Translations under genes and position numbers: made by a program
In this document: in pieces, positions 31,572 through 42,386 of the stretch
Layout: each line of letters begins with the position of its first letter
Position numbering within the stretch: the first letter of the stretch is position 1
Notes under the pieces: model-generated
Databases searched by the model: none
What the model saw: only the letters and a program-made list of their open reading frames with translations
What the model was told of the DNA's origin: nothing
Source: Pseudomonadota bacterium
Lineage (GTDB): Bacteria; Pseudomonadota; Alphaproteobacteria; Caulobacterales; Caulobacteraceae
Length of the DNA stretch: 64,000 nucleotides
Assembly: GCA_963205025.1 (NCBI GenBank)
Contig: CAUJHO010000013.1
Coordinates: forward strand, 1-64,000
Reading direction: 5' to 3'

Positions 31572-34139
31572 TCACCCCGTGACAATATTGATGATCCGGT
31601 CCGGCACGACGATGATCTTGCGAACCGACAGGCCCTCCAGTTTGGACTGAACCTCCGCGTCTGCAAGTGCGATCTGTTCGACCTCGGCCGGAGCCAGGCC
31701 GCGCGCCACGCTCAGTTCACCGCGGCGCTTGCCGTTCACCTGAATCGGCAGAACCACCTGATCATCCATGGCCAGGGCCGGATCGAACGCCGGCCACGGC
31801 GCATTGACCGCCAGGCCCGACTGCCCCAGCCGCTCCCAGCATTCCTCAGCCAGATGGGGAACAAAGGGTTGAATCAAAAGCGTCAGGGCGACCAGGCCAT
31901 CATGCTTGGCCGCCCGCAGGGCCGGCGATGCTGCCCCGGTCTGCACGGCCCGCAGCGTATTCAGATATTCGTACAGGCGCGCGATGGCCGCATTGAAGTG
32001 AAAGCCCTCGACACCCTCGGTGACGGCCTTGATGGCCTTGTGCGTAGCTCGGCGCAGCGCCAGGGACTCGGCGTCGTCCCCGACCGCCGACATCTCCGTT
32101 TCGGACGGAAAGCCGTCAACCTCGACCCAGACGCGCTGGACGAAACGACCCGCTCCTTCCAGACCCCCGGCCGTCCATTGCACATCGCGCTCCGGCGGAC
32201 TGTCGGACAGGACGAACAGGCGACCGGCATCGACCCCGTACTGGTCGACGATCTCCTGGGGCGCCACCACGTTCTTCTTGGACTTCGACATCTTTTCGAT
32301 GTCGCCGACCGTGACCGGCTGGCCGAATTGGCGGTCGACCCACATCCCGTCGCGCTTCTCGACCTCATCGGGCGAAAGCCAGTTGCCGGCCTGGGATCGG
32401 TAGGTCTCGTGGACGACCATCCCTTGTGTAAACAGCCCTGAGAAGGGCTCGCGGATCGACATCAGGCCGGCATCGGTCAGGGCCCGGGTGATGAAGCGAG
32501 CGTAGAGCAAGTGCAGGACCGCGTGCTCCACCCCCCCGATATATTGATCGACGGGCAGCCAGTAGTCGGCCGCCGCCTTGTCGATGGGGGCCTCGGTCCA
32601 GGGATCGGCGAAGCGGGCAAAGTACCAACTGGAATCCACGAAGGTATCCAGAGTATCGGTTTCGCGTTCAGCCGGAGCCCCGCATTTCGGACAATCGACG
32701 TGTTTCCAGGTCGGGTGCCGCGCCAGCGGGTTGCCGGGCACATCAAACGTCACATCATCCGGCAGTTTGACAGGGAGCTGCGCTTGCGGAACCGCGACGG
32801 TTCCGCAGCTCGGACAGTGGATGATCGGGATCGGGCAACCCCAGTAGCGCTGGCGGCTGACGCCCCAGTCCCGCAGGCGATAGACGGTCGCACCTTGGCC
32901 CTGACCGGTCGCCTCAATGCGCCGGATCGCCTCGGCCTTGGCGGCCTCGATATCGAGACCGTCGAGGAAGTCGGAATTGAACAGGGTGCCTGATCCCGTA
33001 AAGGCCTCTTCGCCGATGGTGACGTCCCCGACAGCGCCGATGGGGCGAACCACCGGGAGCACCGGCAGGCCGTATTTCCGGGCAAAATCCAGGTCGCGCT
33101 GGTCGTGGGCCGGACAGGCGAAGATGGCCCCCGTGCCGTAGTCCGACAGGATGAAATTGGCGATCCAGACCGGCACCTCAACCCCGGTAAAGGGGTGAAT
33201 CACCTTCAGGCCGGTGTCCCAGCCGATCTTTTCGGCCTGTTCGATATCGGCCTGGCTCGACCCGCCCTTGCGGCATTCGGCCACGAAGGCTGCAATCTCG
33301 GCATTGTCGGCGGCCAGCGCCGTCGCCACCGGGTGGTCCGGGGCCAGGCCCATGAACGACGCGCCGAACAGGGTGTCGGGCCGGGTCGTATAGATGGTCA
33401 GGCCGTCGGGGGCTGCGGGCGGGGCCTCTGCGGCCCATGCCCAGGTCAGGGTCAGGCCCTTGGAGCGCCCGATCCAGTTCTCCTGCATCAGGCGGACCTT
33501 GTCCGGCCAGCGGGCCAGGGTGGTCAGGCCGTCGATAAGGTCATCGGCATAGTCGGTGATACGCAGAAACCACTGGGTCAGCTTGCGCTTCTCGACGATC
33601 GCGCCCGAGCGCCAGCCCCGGCCGTCGATCACCTGCTCATTGGCGAGCACCGTGTTGTCGACCGGATCCCAGTTGACCACCCCCTCCTTCTGGTAGGCCA
33701 GACCACGCTCCCACAGCTTGAGGAACCAGGCCTGCTGCTTGCCATAATAGGCCGGGTCGCAGGTGGCGAGCTCGCGCGACCAGTCCAGCGACAGGCCAAG
33801 CAGTTTCAGCTGATCGCGCATGGTGGCGATGTTGGACCAGGTCCATTCCCCGGGGTGCACCCCGCGCTCCATGGCGGCATTCTCGGCCGGCATGCCGAAG
33901 GCGTCCCAGCCCATGGGATGGAGCACCTCGAATCCGCGGGCGCGCTTATAGCGCGCCACGACGTCTCCCATCACATAGTTGCGGGCATGCCCCATGTGGA
34001 TGTTCCCACTGGGATAGGGAAACATTTCAAGGACATAATATTTCGGGCGGCCCGAGTTCGGATCGGCCCGAAAGACGTTTTCGGATTCCCACTGGGCGCG
34101 GCGGCGTGGTTCCGCCGTCCGGGGATCATATCGGGACAT
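31572..34139 (-). CDS. leuS: Leucyl-tRNA synthetase
   Basis: [52 protein letters not shown] motif. Confidence 0.99.
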   Translation of the reverse strand: MSRYDPRTAEPRRRAQWESENVFRADPNSGRPKYYVLEMFPYPSGNIHMGHARNYVMGDVVARYKRARGFEVLHPMGWDAFGMPAENAAMERGVHPGEWTWSNIATMRDQLKLLGLSLDWSRELATCDPAYYGKQQAWFLKLWERGLAYQKEGVVNWDPVDNTVLANEQVIDGRGWRSGAIVEKRKLTQWFLRITDYADDLIDGLTTLARWPDKVRLMQENWIGRSKGLTLTWAWAAEAPPAAPDGLTIYTTRPDTLFGASFMGLAPDHPVATALAADNAEIAAFVAECRKGGSSQADIEQAEKIGWDTGLKVIHPFTGVEVPVWIANFILSDYGTGAIFACPAHDQRDLDFARKYGLPVLPVVRPIGAVGDVTIGEEAFTGSGTLFNSDFLDGLDIEAAKAEAIRRIEATGQGQGATVYRLRDWGVSRQRYWGCPIPIIHCPSCGTVAVPQAQLPVKLPDDVTFDVPGNPLARHPTWKHVDCPKCGAPAERETDTLDTFVDSSWYFARFADPWTEAPIDKAAADYWLPVDQYIGGVEHAVLHLLYARFITRALTDAGLMSIREPFSGLFTQGMVVHETYRSQAGNWLSPDEVEKRDGMWVDRQFGQPVTVGDIEKMSKSKKNVVAPQEIVDQYGVDAGRLFVLSDSPPERDVQWTAGGLEGAGRFVQRVWVEVDGFPSETEMSAVGDDAESLALRRATHKAIKAVTEGVEGFHFNAAIARLYEYLNTLRAVQTGAASPALRAAKHDGLVALTLLIQPFVPHLAEECWERLGQSGLAVNAPWPAFDPALAMDDQVVLPIQVNGKRRGELSVARGLAPAEVEQIALADAEVQSKLEGLSVRKIIVVPDRIINIVTG

Positions 34140-34150
34140 GGGTCGGTCGA

Positions 34151-34612
34151 TCAGTCTCCGGTCCCGGCCAGGCGCAGCTGGCGGGCACGGGTCAGGATGG
34201 CGTTCTCGAGATCCGTTTCAGTCTGGGCGGAGACCTGGGCTTCCACCCACTCTCCGGCCTCGTTACGAACCTGGCGGTTGACGGTGACGTTCAGGGCATC
34301 GGCCCGAAGTCGGGAATCCAGGATATAGACCGTGGCCTTGATCCGTTCGTTCGGCGAGGCCGCCGTCGAATGCCAGCCGTAGTTGATGATCCCGCCCCAC
34401 GGATCAGCCGTATCCAGCGGCAGGAACGACAGAGTGTCCAGCGAGGCGCGCCACAGATAGCCGTTCACGCCGATACCGACCGGCGCGGCCGCCGGCTGAG
34501 AATCGTCGTTCCCGACCATCCGGCTGACGGTCCCGCACGCGGACAGGCCGGAAACCAGCCCCAGGGCCAGGGTCACGCCGAGAAGGCCGCGCGCAAAGTT
34601 CATGGGGGTCAT
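34151..34612 (-). CDS. DUF3576 domain lipoprotein
   Basis: Lipobox [40 protein letters not shown]. Confidence 0.8.
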   Translation of the reverse strand: MTPMNFARGLLGVTLALGLVSGLSACGTVSRMVGNDDSQPAAAPVGIGVNGYLWRASLDTLSFLPLDTADPWGGIINYGWHSTAASPNERIKATVYILDSRLRADALNVTVNRQVRNEAGEWVEAQVSAQTETDLENAILTRARQLRLAGTGD

Positions 34613-34909
34613 CTCCACCTGAATTCCAAGGCCAGCTGGCCGCATCGCTCCTATAGCACGCGCCCTTAGCCGTCTGACAAGCGGCTCGCAAAGGGGCAGA
34701 ACGATGACCGGCCCGATCGCAGCCTGCGGCCGCGTGTCGCAGGGGACACAGCGGTCGGATGATTCGCCTTTTGGACGAACCGCCAGGCCGATCAGCGTTG
34801 ACCTTGGGGACAAGCGGAGTCTTTAGTTGCCTTATTGGCGTCATGACGGACAACTATTTCTCCGTCTGAACCGCGACTTGCCATCAGGAAACCCCGGTGG
34901 CGCAGGACA

Positions 34910-35302
34910 GTGAGGCGAATGGGCCACAAGACGATCATCGCAGCCTTGGCTGTCGGCCTGACCCTGACGGGACTGGCTTCGGTGACGCACGCCCAAACCC
35001 GCTCCCGTCCGGAGGCCGTTTCCGGCAGCCAGATCGTCGATTCCACCGCCCAGCGCCAGGGCCGCCGCGGCCTGCAATGGAACGGTGAGGGCCGTTGGGG
35101 CCTGAATCTCGACGTCGACCAGCCCGTCGGACGCGAGGCTGACTGGAACGATGTCGATGCTTCGGCCTCCTTCCGCCTGTCGCCCTCCCTGCGGCTGCAG
35201 GGAACTGTCGGCCTGGGCGAACGTCGCCCCGATCCGGCCCGTCCTCAGTCGACTGACCGCGACCAGCCGCGCGTCCGGCTCGAGACGATTTTCCGCTTCT
35301 AG
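34910..35302 (+). CDS. Small periplasmic protein resembling NtrZ of Caulobacter
   Basis: Signal peptide, RRGLQWNGEGRWGLNLDVDQPVGREADWNDVDASASFRLSPSLRLQGTVGLG...PRVRLETIFRF; resemblance is from memory. Confidence 0.5.
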   Translation: MRRMGHKTIIAALAVGLTLTGLASVTHAQTRSRPEAVSGSQIVDSTAQRQGRRGLQWNGEGRWGLNLDVDQPVGREADWNDVDASASFRLSPSLRLQGTVGLGERRPDPARPQSTDRDQPRVRLETIFRF

Positions 35303-35321
35303 TTCCGGTTTCTATTCGGGA

Positions 35322-36431
35322 TCAGGCCGCCTCTTCGCGGGCAGGGCCGTTGTTGCGTGCGAGCGACACTTCGAAATCCGAGAAGATGTCGAGCATTTCG
35401 TCGACCGTGATCGGCCCACCGCTGACCCGATAGCGCCAGAAGCTCACGATATGGCGCAGCGCAGCCACCTGCTCGCCCAGCCGGACAAACAGCAGCGGTG
35501 CATCCAGCAGGAATTCGCGGAAGGCCGTCGGGCGGCCATTGCCGGTGAGATGGCCGTAGGCGGTGTCATAGACCTTCAAGGTCTCGGCGGCATCGCCGAG
35601 CGTCAGCTTGATCCAGCCGACCAGATTCTCCCGGATCTGGGTCAGTTCGGCCCGTTCCTCCAGCGTGGTCGGACCAAAGGGCCTGGCACGCGCAATCTCG
35701 GCGGCGACCGGCCCGATTTCGGCCATCACGCTGGCCAGGGACCACTTGTAGTAGAGGAAGCCCTTCCAGCAGAAGACGCCCTCGGCATAGTCCTCCGGGG
35801 CCAGCCGCAGCGTCAGTCGCAGCGGCTCCATCTCGTCCCCATCGGCATTGGACAGAATCTTGCCGACCAGAACGGCGGCGCGCTGAGCCGTCTGTTCATC
35901 GCGCCCCATGCTGGCCGCCACGAGGGGCGCGATCTCGGCCTGGGCAAAGGCAAACATCCGCCTCCGGTCGGCCTCCGTCAGGTCGAAATAGGCGGGGTCG
36001 GGCGTACGACCGCCCCGGGCCAGCTGTTCGCGCAGCAGAAACGGATCGAGCGACGGCAGCTGATCGATCAGGCGCAGGGTTTCCAGGTCGGATTCCGGCA
36101 TCGACGTCCCGAAGACGTCCCGGATCACGCGTGAAAAGTCTGACTGATCCACGAAGACATAGCGACCGCCCAGCTTCAGGTCCGAGGGATCGATCGGAAT
36201 CACCACCTTGGTAGCCACCTGACGTCGGCGGCGAAACAGATCCAGCTCGTCACGGCGAAGGCGATGCTTGATGATCAGGGAGCGGTTGAGATGGGGATTG
36301 GCAAACAGCGGCCGTTCCGACCAGCCCGGAAGCTCGCGGAAATTCCGCCAGACCATCATCAGGTTCAGGACCCGTGACGTCGACGCCGAGGCCTGAAGCC
36401 GTGCCAGATTACGAACATGAGGTTGTGACAC
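35322..36431 (-). CDS. Conserved hypothetical protein of unknown function
   Basis: 369-aa uninterrupted ORF, no signal peptide or recognised motif; divergent from a serine hydrolase gene. Confidence 0.75.
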   Translation of the reverse strand: MSQPHVRNLARLQASASTSRVLNLMMVWRNFRELPGWSERPLFANPHLNRSLIIKHRLRRDELDLFRRRRQVATKVVIPIDPSDLKLGGRYVFVDQSDFSRVIRDVFGTSMPESDLETLRLIDQLPSLDPFLLREQLARGGRTPDPAYFDLTEADRRRMFAFAQAEIAPLVAASMGRDEQTAQRAAVLVGKILSNADGDEMEPLRLTLRLAPEDYAEGVFCWKGFLYYKWSLASVMAEIGPVAAEIARARPFGPTTLEERAELTQIRENLVGWIKLTLGDAAETLKVYDTAYGHLTGNGRPTAFREFLLDAPLLFVRLGEQVAALRHIVSFWRYRVSGGPITVDEMLDIFSDFEVSLARNNGPAREEAA

Positions 36432-36546
36432 GCGGTCCGGGTCTCCCTTTGTCAGGGCAACCTAGGCGCAATCTCTCACCAACCGGTTAGTCAATTCGGA
36501 ATTTTGCTGACTGGACAGCGACGTAACCAGGGCCTAGCCCGGCAGA

Positions 36547-37671
36547 ATGGTCGAGATCACCGGTTCCAGCCCCTCTGAATTCGCTGTCGTGCGGGACCGT
36601 TTTGCGGCCCAGTTCGATCAGGATGAGGCCCTCGGCGCGCGTTTCACCGCCTGCGTGGATGGCCAGGTCGTCCTGGATCTGATCGGCGGCAGCGCCGATC
36701 TAGCCGGGACGACGCCCTTTGGCCCGGACACTCTGACGCCTGTCTTCTCGACCACCAAGGCCGTCATGGCCCTGATGATGGCGCGGCTGGTCGATCAAGG
36801 ATTGATCACCTACGACACCCCGGTCGCCGAGATCTGGCCGGCGTTCGCCCAGGCCGGAAAGGAACCGGTCACCCTGGCCCAGATGATGAGCCACCAGGCC
36901 GGCTTGCCCGGCTTCTTGCCGCCGGCCGAGCCCGAGATCTGGTTCGACCCGCCGGCGGTCTGTGAGCGGCTGGCGGCCCAGGCCCCGCTGTGGCCGCTCG
37001 GAACCGGCTCCGGCTATCACCCCATCACCATCGGCTATCTGGCGGGTGAAGTGTTCCGGCGCCTTGATGGCCGTACCCTCGGTGCCGCCCTGCGTGAAGA
37101 CATCTGTGTTCCGCTCGGCCTCGACCTCTGGATCGGCCTGCCGGATAGCGAACACGGCCGCGTTGCCCAGATGCGCAAGCCCCCGGCGGCCCCCGACCTC
37201 GGCCAGATCGACGACATCAAGCGCGCGGCCTTCCTCGACCGGGGCTCGGCCCCCGGTGGCCGCGGCTCTGGCGATTGGCGGCGCATGGAGATCCCCTCCG
37301 CCAATGGTCATGCCACCGCCGCAGCTCTGGCCCGGCTGATGGCGGTTATCGCCGGGGACGGCTCACTCGACGGTCGGGCGGTGGTATCGCGCGAGACGCT
37401 GACCGCACTGACGCGGGAGCAGGTGCGGGGGCCGGACAAGGTCCTGCCCTTTGATCTGATCTGGGCGGCGGGCCTAATGAAAAACACCGGTTCCAACGGG
37501 CTTGGGCCGGGGCATCAGGCCGTCGGCCATTATGGATGGGGCGGCTCCATGGCCATGGCGGATCCTGAACGCCGTCTCTCGGTGGCCTATGTGATGAACA
37601 AACAGTCGGTGCATCTGGTCGCCGACCCCCGCCCGGTCGCCCTGATCGAGGCGCTTTACGCCAGCTTTTAG
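36547..37671 (+). CDS. Class C beta-lactamase-like serine hydrolase
   Basis: SxxK motif (FSTTKAVMALMMARL), MMSHQAGLPGF, HYGWGGSM. Confidence 0.88.
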   Translation: MVEITGSSPSEFAVVRDRFAAQFDQDEALGARFTACVDGQVVLDLIGGSADLAGTTPFGPDTLTPVFSTTKAVMALMMARLVDQGLITYDTPVAEIWPAFAQAGKEPVTLAQMMSHQAGLPGFLPPAEPEIWFDPPAVCERLAAQAPLWPLGTGSGYHPITIGYLAGEVFRRLDGRTLGAALREDICVPLGLDLWIGLPDSEHGRVAQMRKPPAAPDLGQIDDIKRAAFLDRGSAPGGRGSGDWRRMEIPSANGHATAAALARLMAVIAGDGSLDGRAVVSRETLTALTREQVRGPDKVLPFDLIWAAGLMKNTGSNGLGPGHQAVGHYGWGGSMAMADPERRLSVAYVMNKQSVHLVADPRPVALIEALYASF

Positions 37672-38627
37672 GGCCGCTCCGCCGGCGGATCGATCAGGCC
37701 GGGTTCGGGGGCCAGAACCCGCGCCGCCCGCGTCCGTCTGACGGCTCCGGCGGCATAGACCAGGGCTCCGACCCAGATGAAGGCGAAGCTGACCACCCTG
37801 AGGTCGCCCAGCGGCTCTCCCTGGATCGTGCCGATGATAAAGGCGATCGACGGGGCCATAAATTGAAGGAATCCCATCGTTGACAGCGGCATGCGTCTGG
37901 CAGCCCAGGCAAACAGCGCCAGCGGCAGGACGGTGATCGGCCCGGCTGCCATCAGCCAGAAGACACTGGCCGCGCTATCGGTGAAATGGCCGGTCCCCTG
38001 CACCTGCAGCCAGATTGCCCAGCCAAGGCCGAGCGGGGCCAGCAACAGGCATTCGACAAACAGGCCCGCCTGGGCATCGGCCGACACCCGCTTGCGGATC
38101 ACCCCATAGGCCGCGAACGAAAGGGCCAGGACCAGCGAGATCCACGGCAGGTGTCCGAGCGCCAGGGCCTGAAGCACCACCCCGACCGCTGCCAGAGCGA
38201 TGGCCGTCAGACCCCACCGATCCAGCCGCTCGCTGAAGAACCAGGCCCCCGCCGCCATGCTCAAAAGCGGATTGAGGTAATAGCCGAGCGAGGCGTCCAG
38301 CAGCCGCCCAGACGTCACCGCCAGCACGAAGATCGTCCAGTTGACGGCAATCAGGGCCGTCGAAAGCGCCAGCCAGCCCAGGGTGCGGCGGTCGCTCAAT
38401 ATGGCCCGCACCTGTCCGGACTGGTGCGCCATCAGAACCAGCAGCCCAGCCCAGACGACGCCCCAGATCGCCCGGTGCGCCATCACCTCTAGCGGATCGG
38501 CCCCGACCGCACCCATCTGCTGAAAGGCCAGGGGCGCAAACCCCCAGATCAGGTAGCAACTGATCCCGGCCGCAAGCGCCGTGCGGGCCTCGGTTGGCGC
38601 GGGGGGGACACCGCCGGAGCCTGACAT
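37668..38627 (-). CDS. rarD: EamA/RarD-family transporter
   Basis: RarD-like multi-TM protein (GISCYLIWGFAPLAFQQMG...MAHRAIWGVVWAG; SLGYYLNPLLSMAAGAWFFSERL). Confidence 0.87.
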   Translation of the reverse strand: MSGSGGVPPAPTEARTALAAGISCYLIWGFAPLAFQQMGAVGADPLEVMAHRAIWGVVWAGLLVLMAHQSGQVRAILSDRRTLGWLALSTALIAVNWTIFVLAVTSGRLLDASLGYYLNPLLSMAAGAWFFSERLDRWGLTAIALAAVGVVLQALALGHLPWISLVLALSFAAYGVIRKRVSADAQAGLFVECLLLAPLGLGWAIWLQVQGTGHFTDSAASVFWLMAAGPITVLPLALFAWAARRMPLSTMGFLQFMAPSIAFIIGTIQGEPLGDLRVVSFAFIWVGALVYAAGAVRRTRAARVLAPEPGLIDPPAERP

Positions 38628-38630
38628 GGC

Positions 38631-39680
38631 CTAGACCGTGATCGAACGATAGCCGCCCTGGGGGGTGATGATCCCCTGCTCGTCCAGCAACTGGGCGATC
38701 TGGACGGCATTGAGGGCTGCGCCCTTCCTCAGATTGTCCGATACCACCCACAGATTGAGGCCATGCTCGACCGTCGGATCATTGCGAATGCGCGAAACGA
38801 AGACGGCAAAATCGCCCGCCGCCTCGACCGGCGAGACCCAGCCGTCGACCTCTTCGGGCTTGTCGACCACCATGATCCCGGGGGCCTCGCGCAGCAGGTC
38901 GCGGGCGTCTTCGGCGTCCAACGGCTCCTCGAACTCCAGGTTCACGGCCTCGGAATGACCGACGAAGACCGGCACTCGCACGCAGGTGACCGTCAAGCGG
39001 ATCTCCGGGTCGAGGATCTTGTGGGTCTCGCGCCACATCTTCTCTTCCTCGGACGTATAGCCCTCGTCCTTCAGTTCGCCGGCGAAGGGCAGCACGTTGA
39101 AGGCGATCTGTTTCGGATAGACCTTGGGGGTGGCGTCCCCCAGGCCATAGAGGGCCTTGGTCTGGTTCCACAGTTCGTCCATGGCCGCCTTGCCGGTGCC
39201 CGAGACGGACTGATAGGTCGCGACCACCGCGCGCTTGATCCGGGCTGCGTCGTGAAGCGGCTTGAGCGCCACCACCAGTTGGGCCGTCGAACAGTTCGGA
39301 TTGGCGATAATGTTCTTCTTCTTCGCCAGATGGACCGCGTCCGGGTTCACCTCCGGTACGATCAGCGGCACATCCGGGTCCATCCGGAAGGCCGAGGAGT
39401 TGTCGATGACGATCGGACCCTGCTGGCCGATCTTTTCCGACCAGGCCCGGCTGACGTCACCGCCCGCAGACATCAGCACGATGTCAACTTTTGAAAAGTC
39501 GAATGTTTCCAGGTTCAGACACTTCAGGGTCTGGTCACCGAAGGCCACCTCGACGCCCTGCGAGCGCCGCGAGGCGACCGCGTACATCTCGTCGACCGGG
39601 AAGTTCAGCTCTTCCAGAATGGCCATCATCTCACGGCCAACGTTGCCGGTGGCGCCTACGACAGCGACGCGATAGCCCAT
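38631..39680 (-). CDS. asd: Aspartate-semialdehyde dehydrogenase
   Basis: MGYRVAVVGATGNVGREMMAILEELNFPVDE; NPNCSTAQLVVALKPLHD. Confidence 0.97.
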   Translation of the reverse strand: MGYRVAVVGATGNVGREMMAILEELNFPVDEMYAVASRRSQGVEVAFGDQTLKCLNLETFDFSKVDIVLMSAGGDVSRAWSEKIGQQGPIVIDNSSAFRMDPDVPLIVPEVNPDAVHLAKKKNIIANPNCSTAQLVVALKPLHDAARIKRAVVATYQSVSGTGKAAMDELWNQTKALYGLGDATPKVYPKQIAFNVLPFAGELKDEGYTSEEEKMWRETHKILDPEIRLTVTCVRVPVFVGHSEAVNLEFEEPLDAEDARDLLREAPGIMVVDKPEEVDGWVSPVEAAGDFAVFVSRIRNDPTVEHGLNLWVVSDNLRKGAALNAVQIAQLLDEQGIITPQGGYRSITV

Positions 39681-39798
39681 GCTCATCTCCTGAATCCGGC
39701 GGGGAAGCTGGCAGGCCCGCCGTGCCCTCGCATTTAGGCCGATCCGGCCAAAGCGCAATCGGCTTGCGCGATTCAAATCTGCCGCTAATCCCCGATCC

Positions 39799-40905
39799 AT
39801 GCCCATCGATGTGGCCGAGGCCTATCAATCGCTGATCAATCAGAACCGGCTAAGGCCTGATCCCAGCCAGCGCCCGGCGCTGGATGCACTCGGCGAGGTC
39901 GAGGCCGCCATCGAGGCCCGCCCGAAGCTGTGGTCGTTCGGAGCCGAACCGGTGCGCGGGCTTTACCTGTGGGGCCCGCCCGGTCGCGGCAAGTCGCTGC
40001 TGATGGATTTGTTCTTCCAGACGGTCGACGAGCCGAAGAAGCGCCGCGCCCACTTCCATGCCTTCATGGCCGAGGTCCAGGCCCGCATCCAGACCTGGCG
40101 GACCGGCGACAGGATGACGCGCAAGCGGGTGTTCGGAACCTCGCGCGGAGACGATCCGATCGCGCCCCTGGCCCGGCTGATCGCGTCGGAGGCCCGGCTG
40201 CTCTGTTTCGACGAGCTGCAGGTGACGGACATTGCCGACGCCATGATCCTGGGACGGTTGTTCGAGGCCCTGTTTGCCGAAGGGGTGGTGCTGGTCTGTA
40301 CGTCCAACCGACCACCGGTCGATCTCTACAAGGACGGGATCAATCGCCAGCTGTTCGTGCCCTTCATCGAGATAATCCAGGCCCGCTGCCGGGTGCTGGA
40401 GCTGAAAGGTGCCCAGGACTGGCGGCTGGAACACCTGAAATCGGCCACGGTCTGGTTCTCGCCGGATCAAAGGGAAGGCTTCGACACCCTGTGGGATCGG
40501 CTGAAAGGACAGGCCCAGGAAGCTCCGGCCACCCTCGACATCTCCGGACGCAAGGTCGTCATCGCCCGCTCGGTGGGAGCCATGGCCCGCGACACTTTCA
40601 AGGACCTGTGCGACCGACCGCTCGGTCCTTCGGACTATCTGGCGCTCGCCGAGCGGTTTGATACCCTGTTCCTGGAAGATGTGCCGCAACTGACGCCGGA
40701 TCGGCGCGAGGCAGCCCGTCGCTTCGTCACCCTGATCGACGCCCTCTATGAGGCACGGGGGCGCCTGGTCGTCCTGGCCGAGGCCGAGCCCGATGACCTC
40801 TATCCCGCCGGGCCGGGGGCTTTCGAGTTCGAACGCACCGCCTCGCGTCTGCACGAGATGCGCTCTAGCGACTGGCTGAAAAACAAGAGCCGCCGACAGC
40901 CCTGA
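39799..40905 (+). CDS. zapE: AFG1-family ATPase / cell division protein ZapE
   Basis: GLYLWGPPGRGKSLLMDLFF; LLCFDELQVTDIADAMILGRLFEALF. Confidence 0.92.
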   Translation: MPIDVAEAYQSLINQNRLRPDPSQRPALDALGEVEAAIEARPKLWSFGAEPVRGLYLWGPPGRGKSLLMDLFFQTVDEPKKRRAHFHAFMAEVQARIQTWRTGDRMTRKRVFGTSRGDDPIAPLARLIASEARLLCFDELQVTDIADAMILGRLFEALFAEGVVLVCTSNRPPVDLYKDGINRQLFVPFIEIIQARCRVLELKGAQDWRLEHLKSATVWFSPDQREGFDTLWDRLKGQAQEAPATLDISGRKVVIARSVGAMARDTFKDLCDRPLGPSDYLALAERFDTLFLEDVPQLTPDRREAARRFVTLIDALYEARGRLVVLAEAEPDDLYPAGPGAFEFERTASRLHEMRSSDWLKNKSRRQP

Positions 40906-40920
40906 GGTCATCGGCGGCTC
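40887..40920 (+). terminator. Stem-loop overlapping the zapE 3' end
   Basis: GAGCCGCCGA...TCGGCGGCTC perfect 10-bp arms spanning the stop codon; no strong T-tract. Confidence 0.45.
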
Positions 40921-41082
40921 CATTCTGGCGTCCGACCCGACAAGGGGACGGGGCGGATCGTCATGCGGTGACCGGATCGGGGGGACGGGTCCTGGTCACC
41001 TGACCGGCGGCTCCAAGGGGAGGGGGATGAGCCACCGTTGAGACAGATGTAGGAAGCCCTGCCCCGGATGTAAGGGGGATGA

Positions 41083-42285
41083 TCACGAAAACTTGATCGG
41101 CGCCGTCGCCTTTCGTCGCGCCTTGGCCTCGGCGATCAGTTTTCGCTGTTCCGGCGGCACCGGATAGGGATTGCCGTCCCCCGACAACAGCACCGCGATC
41201 CAGCGTGTGCCACCGAACTGAGCCGTGATGGCCATGACCATCACCGCGATCGGCGTCGACAGGAAGGCTCCCGGAATTCCCCACAGCGCACTCCACAGCG
41301 CCAGAAACAGCATGACCGTCACCGGATCGATATTCTGGTTGTCACCCTGCATCCGCGGCTGAATGAAATTGCCCGAAACCTGTAGAATGACCTGCAGCCC
41401 GGCAAACAGGACAATGGCCTGCCAGTAGGAATCGAACTGGACCAGGGCATAGAGCGGCGGACCGACCGCCGCGATGGCCCCGCCGACCACCGGAATGTAG
41501 CCGACCAGAAAGATCAGGAAGGCCCAGAACAGCGGGTTCTCCAGCCCGACGATCACCATGATCAGCCAGGCCGTGGCCGAGATCATCAGGCCCGTCACCG
41601 TCTGAACCATCAGATAGCCCTCGACGCCGCCCCGTACCCGCTCGAAAATCTGGGCGGCCTGGTAGCGCTCGCGCTTCAACGGGAACAGCGCCACCACCTT
41701 CTTCAGGAAGCTGCGCTTGGAGGCCATCATGAAGCCCAGATAGACGAGGGTGAAGAAGGCGGCACTGAAGACCGACTGGGTCGTCAGGGCGGCACGCGCC
41801 GCATAACCGGTCAGATCGAGATCGGAGACCAGATCTCGCAGGGCCGGCGGCGTGGTGATGCCGAACAGGCTGGCGATATCGGCAATGATCTGATCCAGCC
41901 GCTCGCCAATCCCCTGCCCCTGGGCAATGATGCCCGACAGGCCATCGACGATCACCCAGATCGCCCCAAACAGGCCCAGAAAGACGAGGATGGCCGAAAC
42001 CCAGCCCACCGCGCTGCGGGGAATCGGCAGGCGGCTCGCCACCCAGCGCGTCAGGCCCTCGATCATGATCAGGAGAAACAGCGCCATGGCCAGCGGCGTG
42101 ACGATCCCCCTGAGCCAGTACAGAGCACCGCCGGCCAGGATCACCGCGATGATGGCTACCGAGTTTCGGGTGACCGTCGATCCCTCATGCGGCGGGCGCG
42201 CCGGCGGCAGGCTTGCATCGACCCCTTCTTGCACACCGTCCGGGGAGGCCTTGCGGCGGCTGAGTTTTGGCATCTTGATCGGCAT
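41083..42285 (-). CDS. AI-2E family transporter / predicted permease
   Basis: Multi-TM permease with NPLFWAFLIFLVGYIPVVGGAIAAVGP and LWGIPGAFLSTPIAVMVM. Confidence 0.85.
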   Translation of the reverse strand: MPIKMPKLSRRKASPDGVQEGVDASLPPARPPHEGSTVTRNSVAIIAVILAGGALYWLRGIVTPLAMALFLLIMIEGLTRWVASRLPIPRSAVGWVSAILVFLGLFGAIWVIVDGLSGIIAQGQGIGERLDQIIADIASLFGITTPPALRDLVSDLDLTGYAARAALTTQSVFSAAFFTLVYLGFMMASKRSFLKKVVALFPLKRERYQAAQIFERVRGGVEGYLMVQTVTGLMISATAWLIMVIVGLENPLFWAFLIFLVGYIPVVGGAIAAVGPPLYALVQFDSYWQAIVLFAGLQVILQVSGNFIQPRMQGDNQNIDPVTVMLFLALWSALWGIPGAFLSTPIAVMVMAITAQFGGTRWIAVLLSGDGNPYPVPPEQRKLIAEAKARRKATAPIKFS

Positions 42286-42386
42286 GGTCGCAGCTTTGCG
42301 GCCTGTCCGGTCGCGGGTCAATCACGCTGGCTTCCGGCGATGACGCACGCTAGGTCTGGGGGTCTGAAATTCGGAGAGATCTGGGC

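Noticed and set aside
33105-34328. 407-aa plus-strand ORF antisense to leuS
   Set aside because: leuS is complete and unambiguous on the opposite strand
39850-40923. 357-aa minus-strand ORF antisense to zapE
   Set aside because: Reverse-frame artefact; the + strand has AFG1 ATPase motifs
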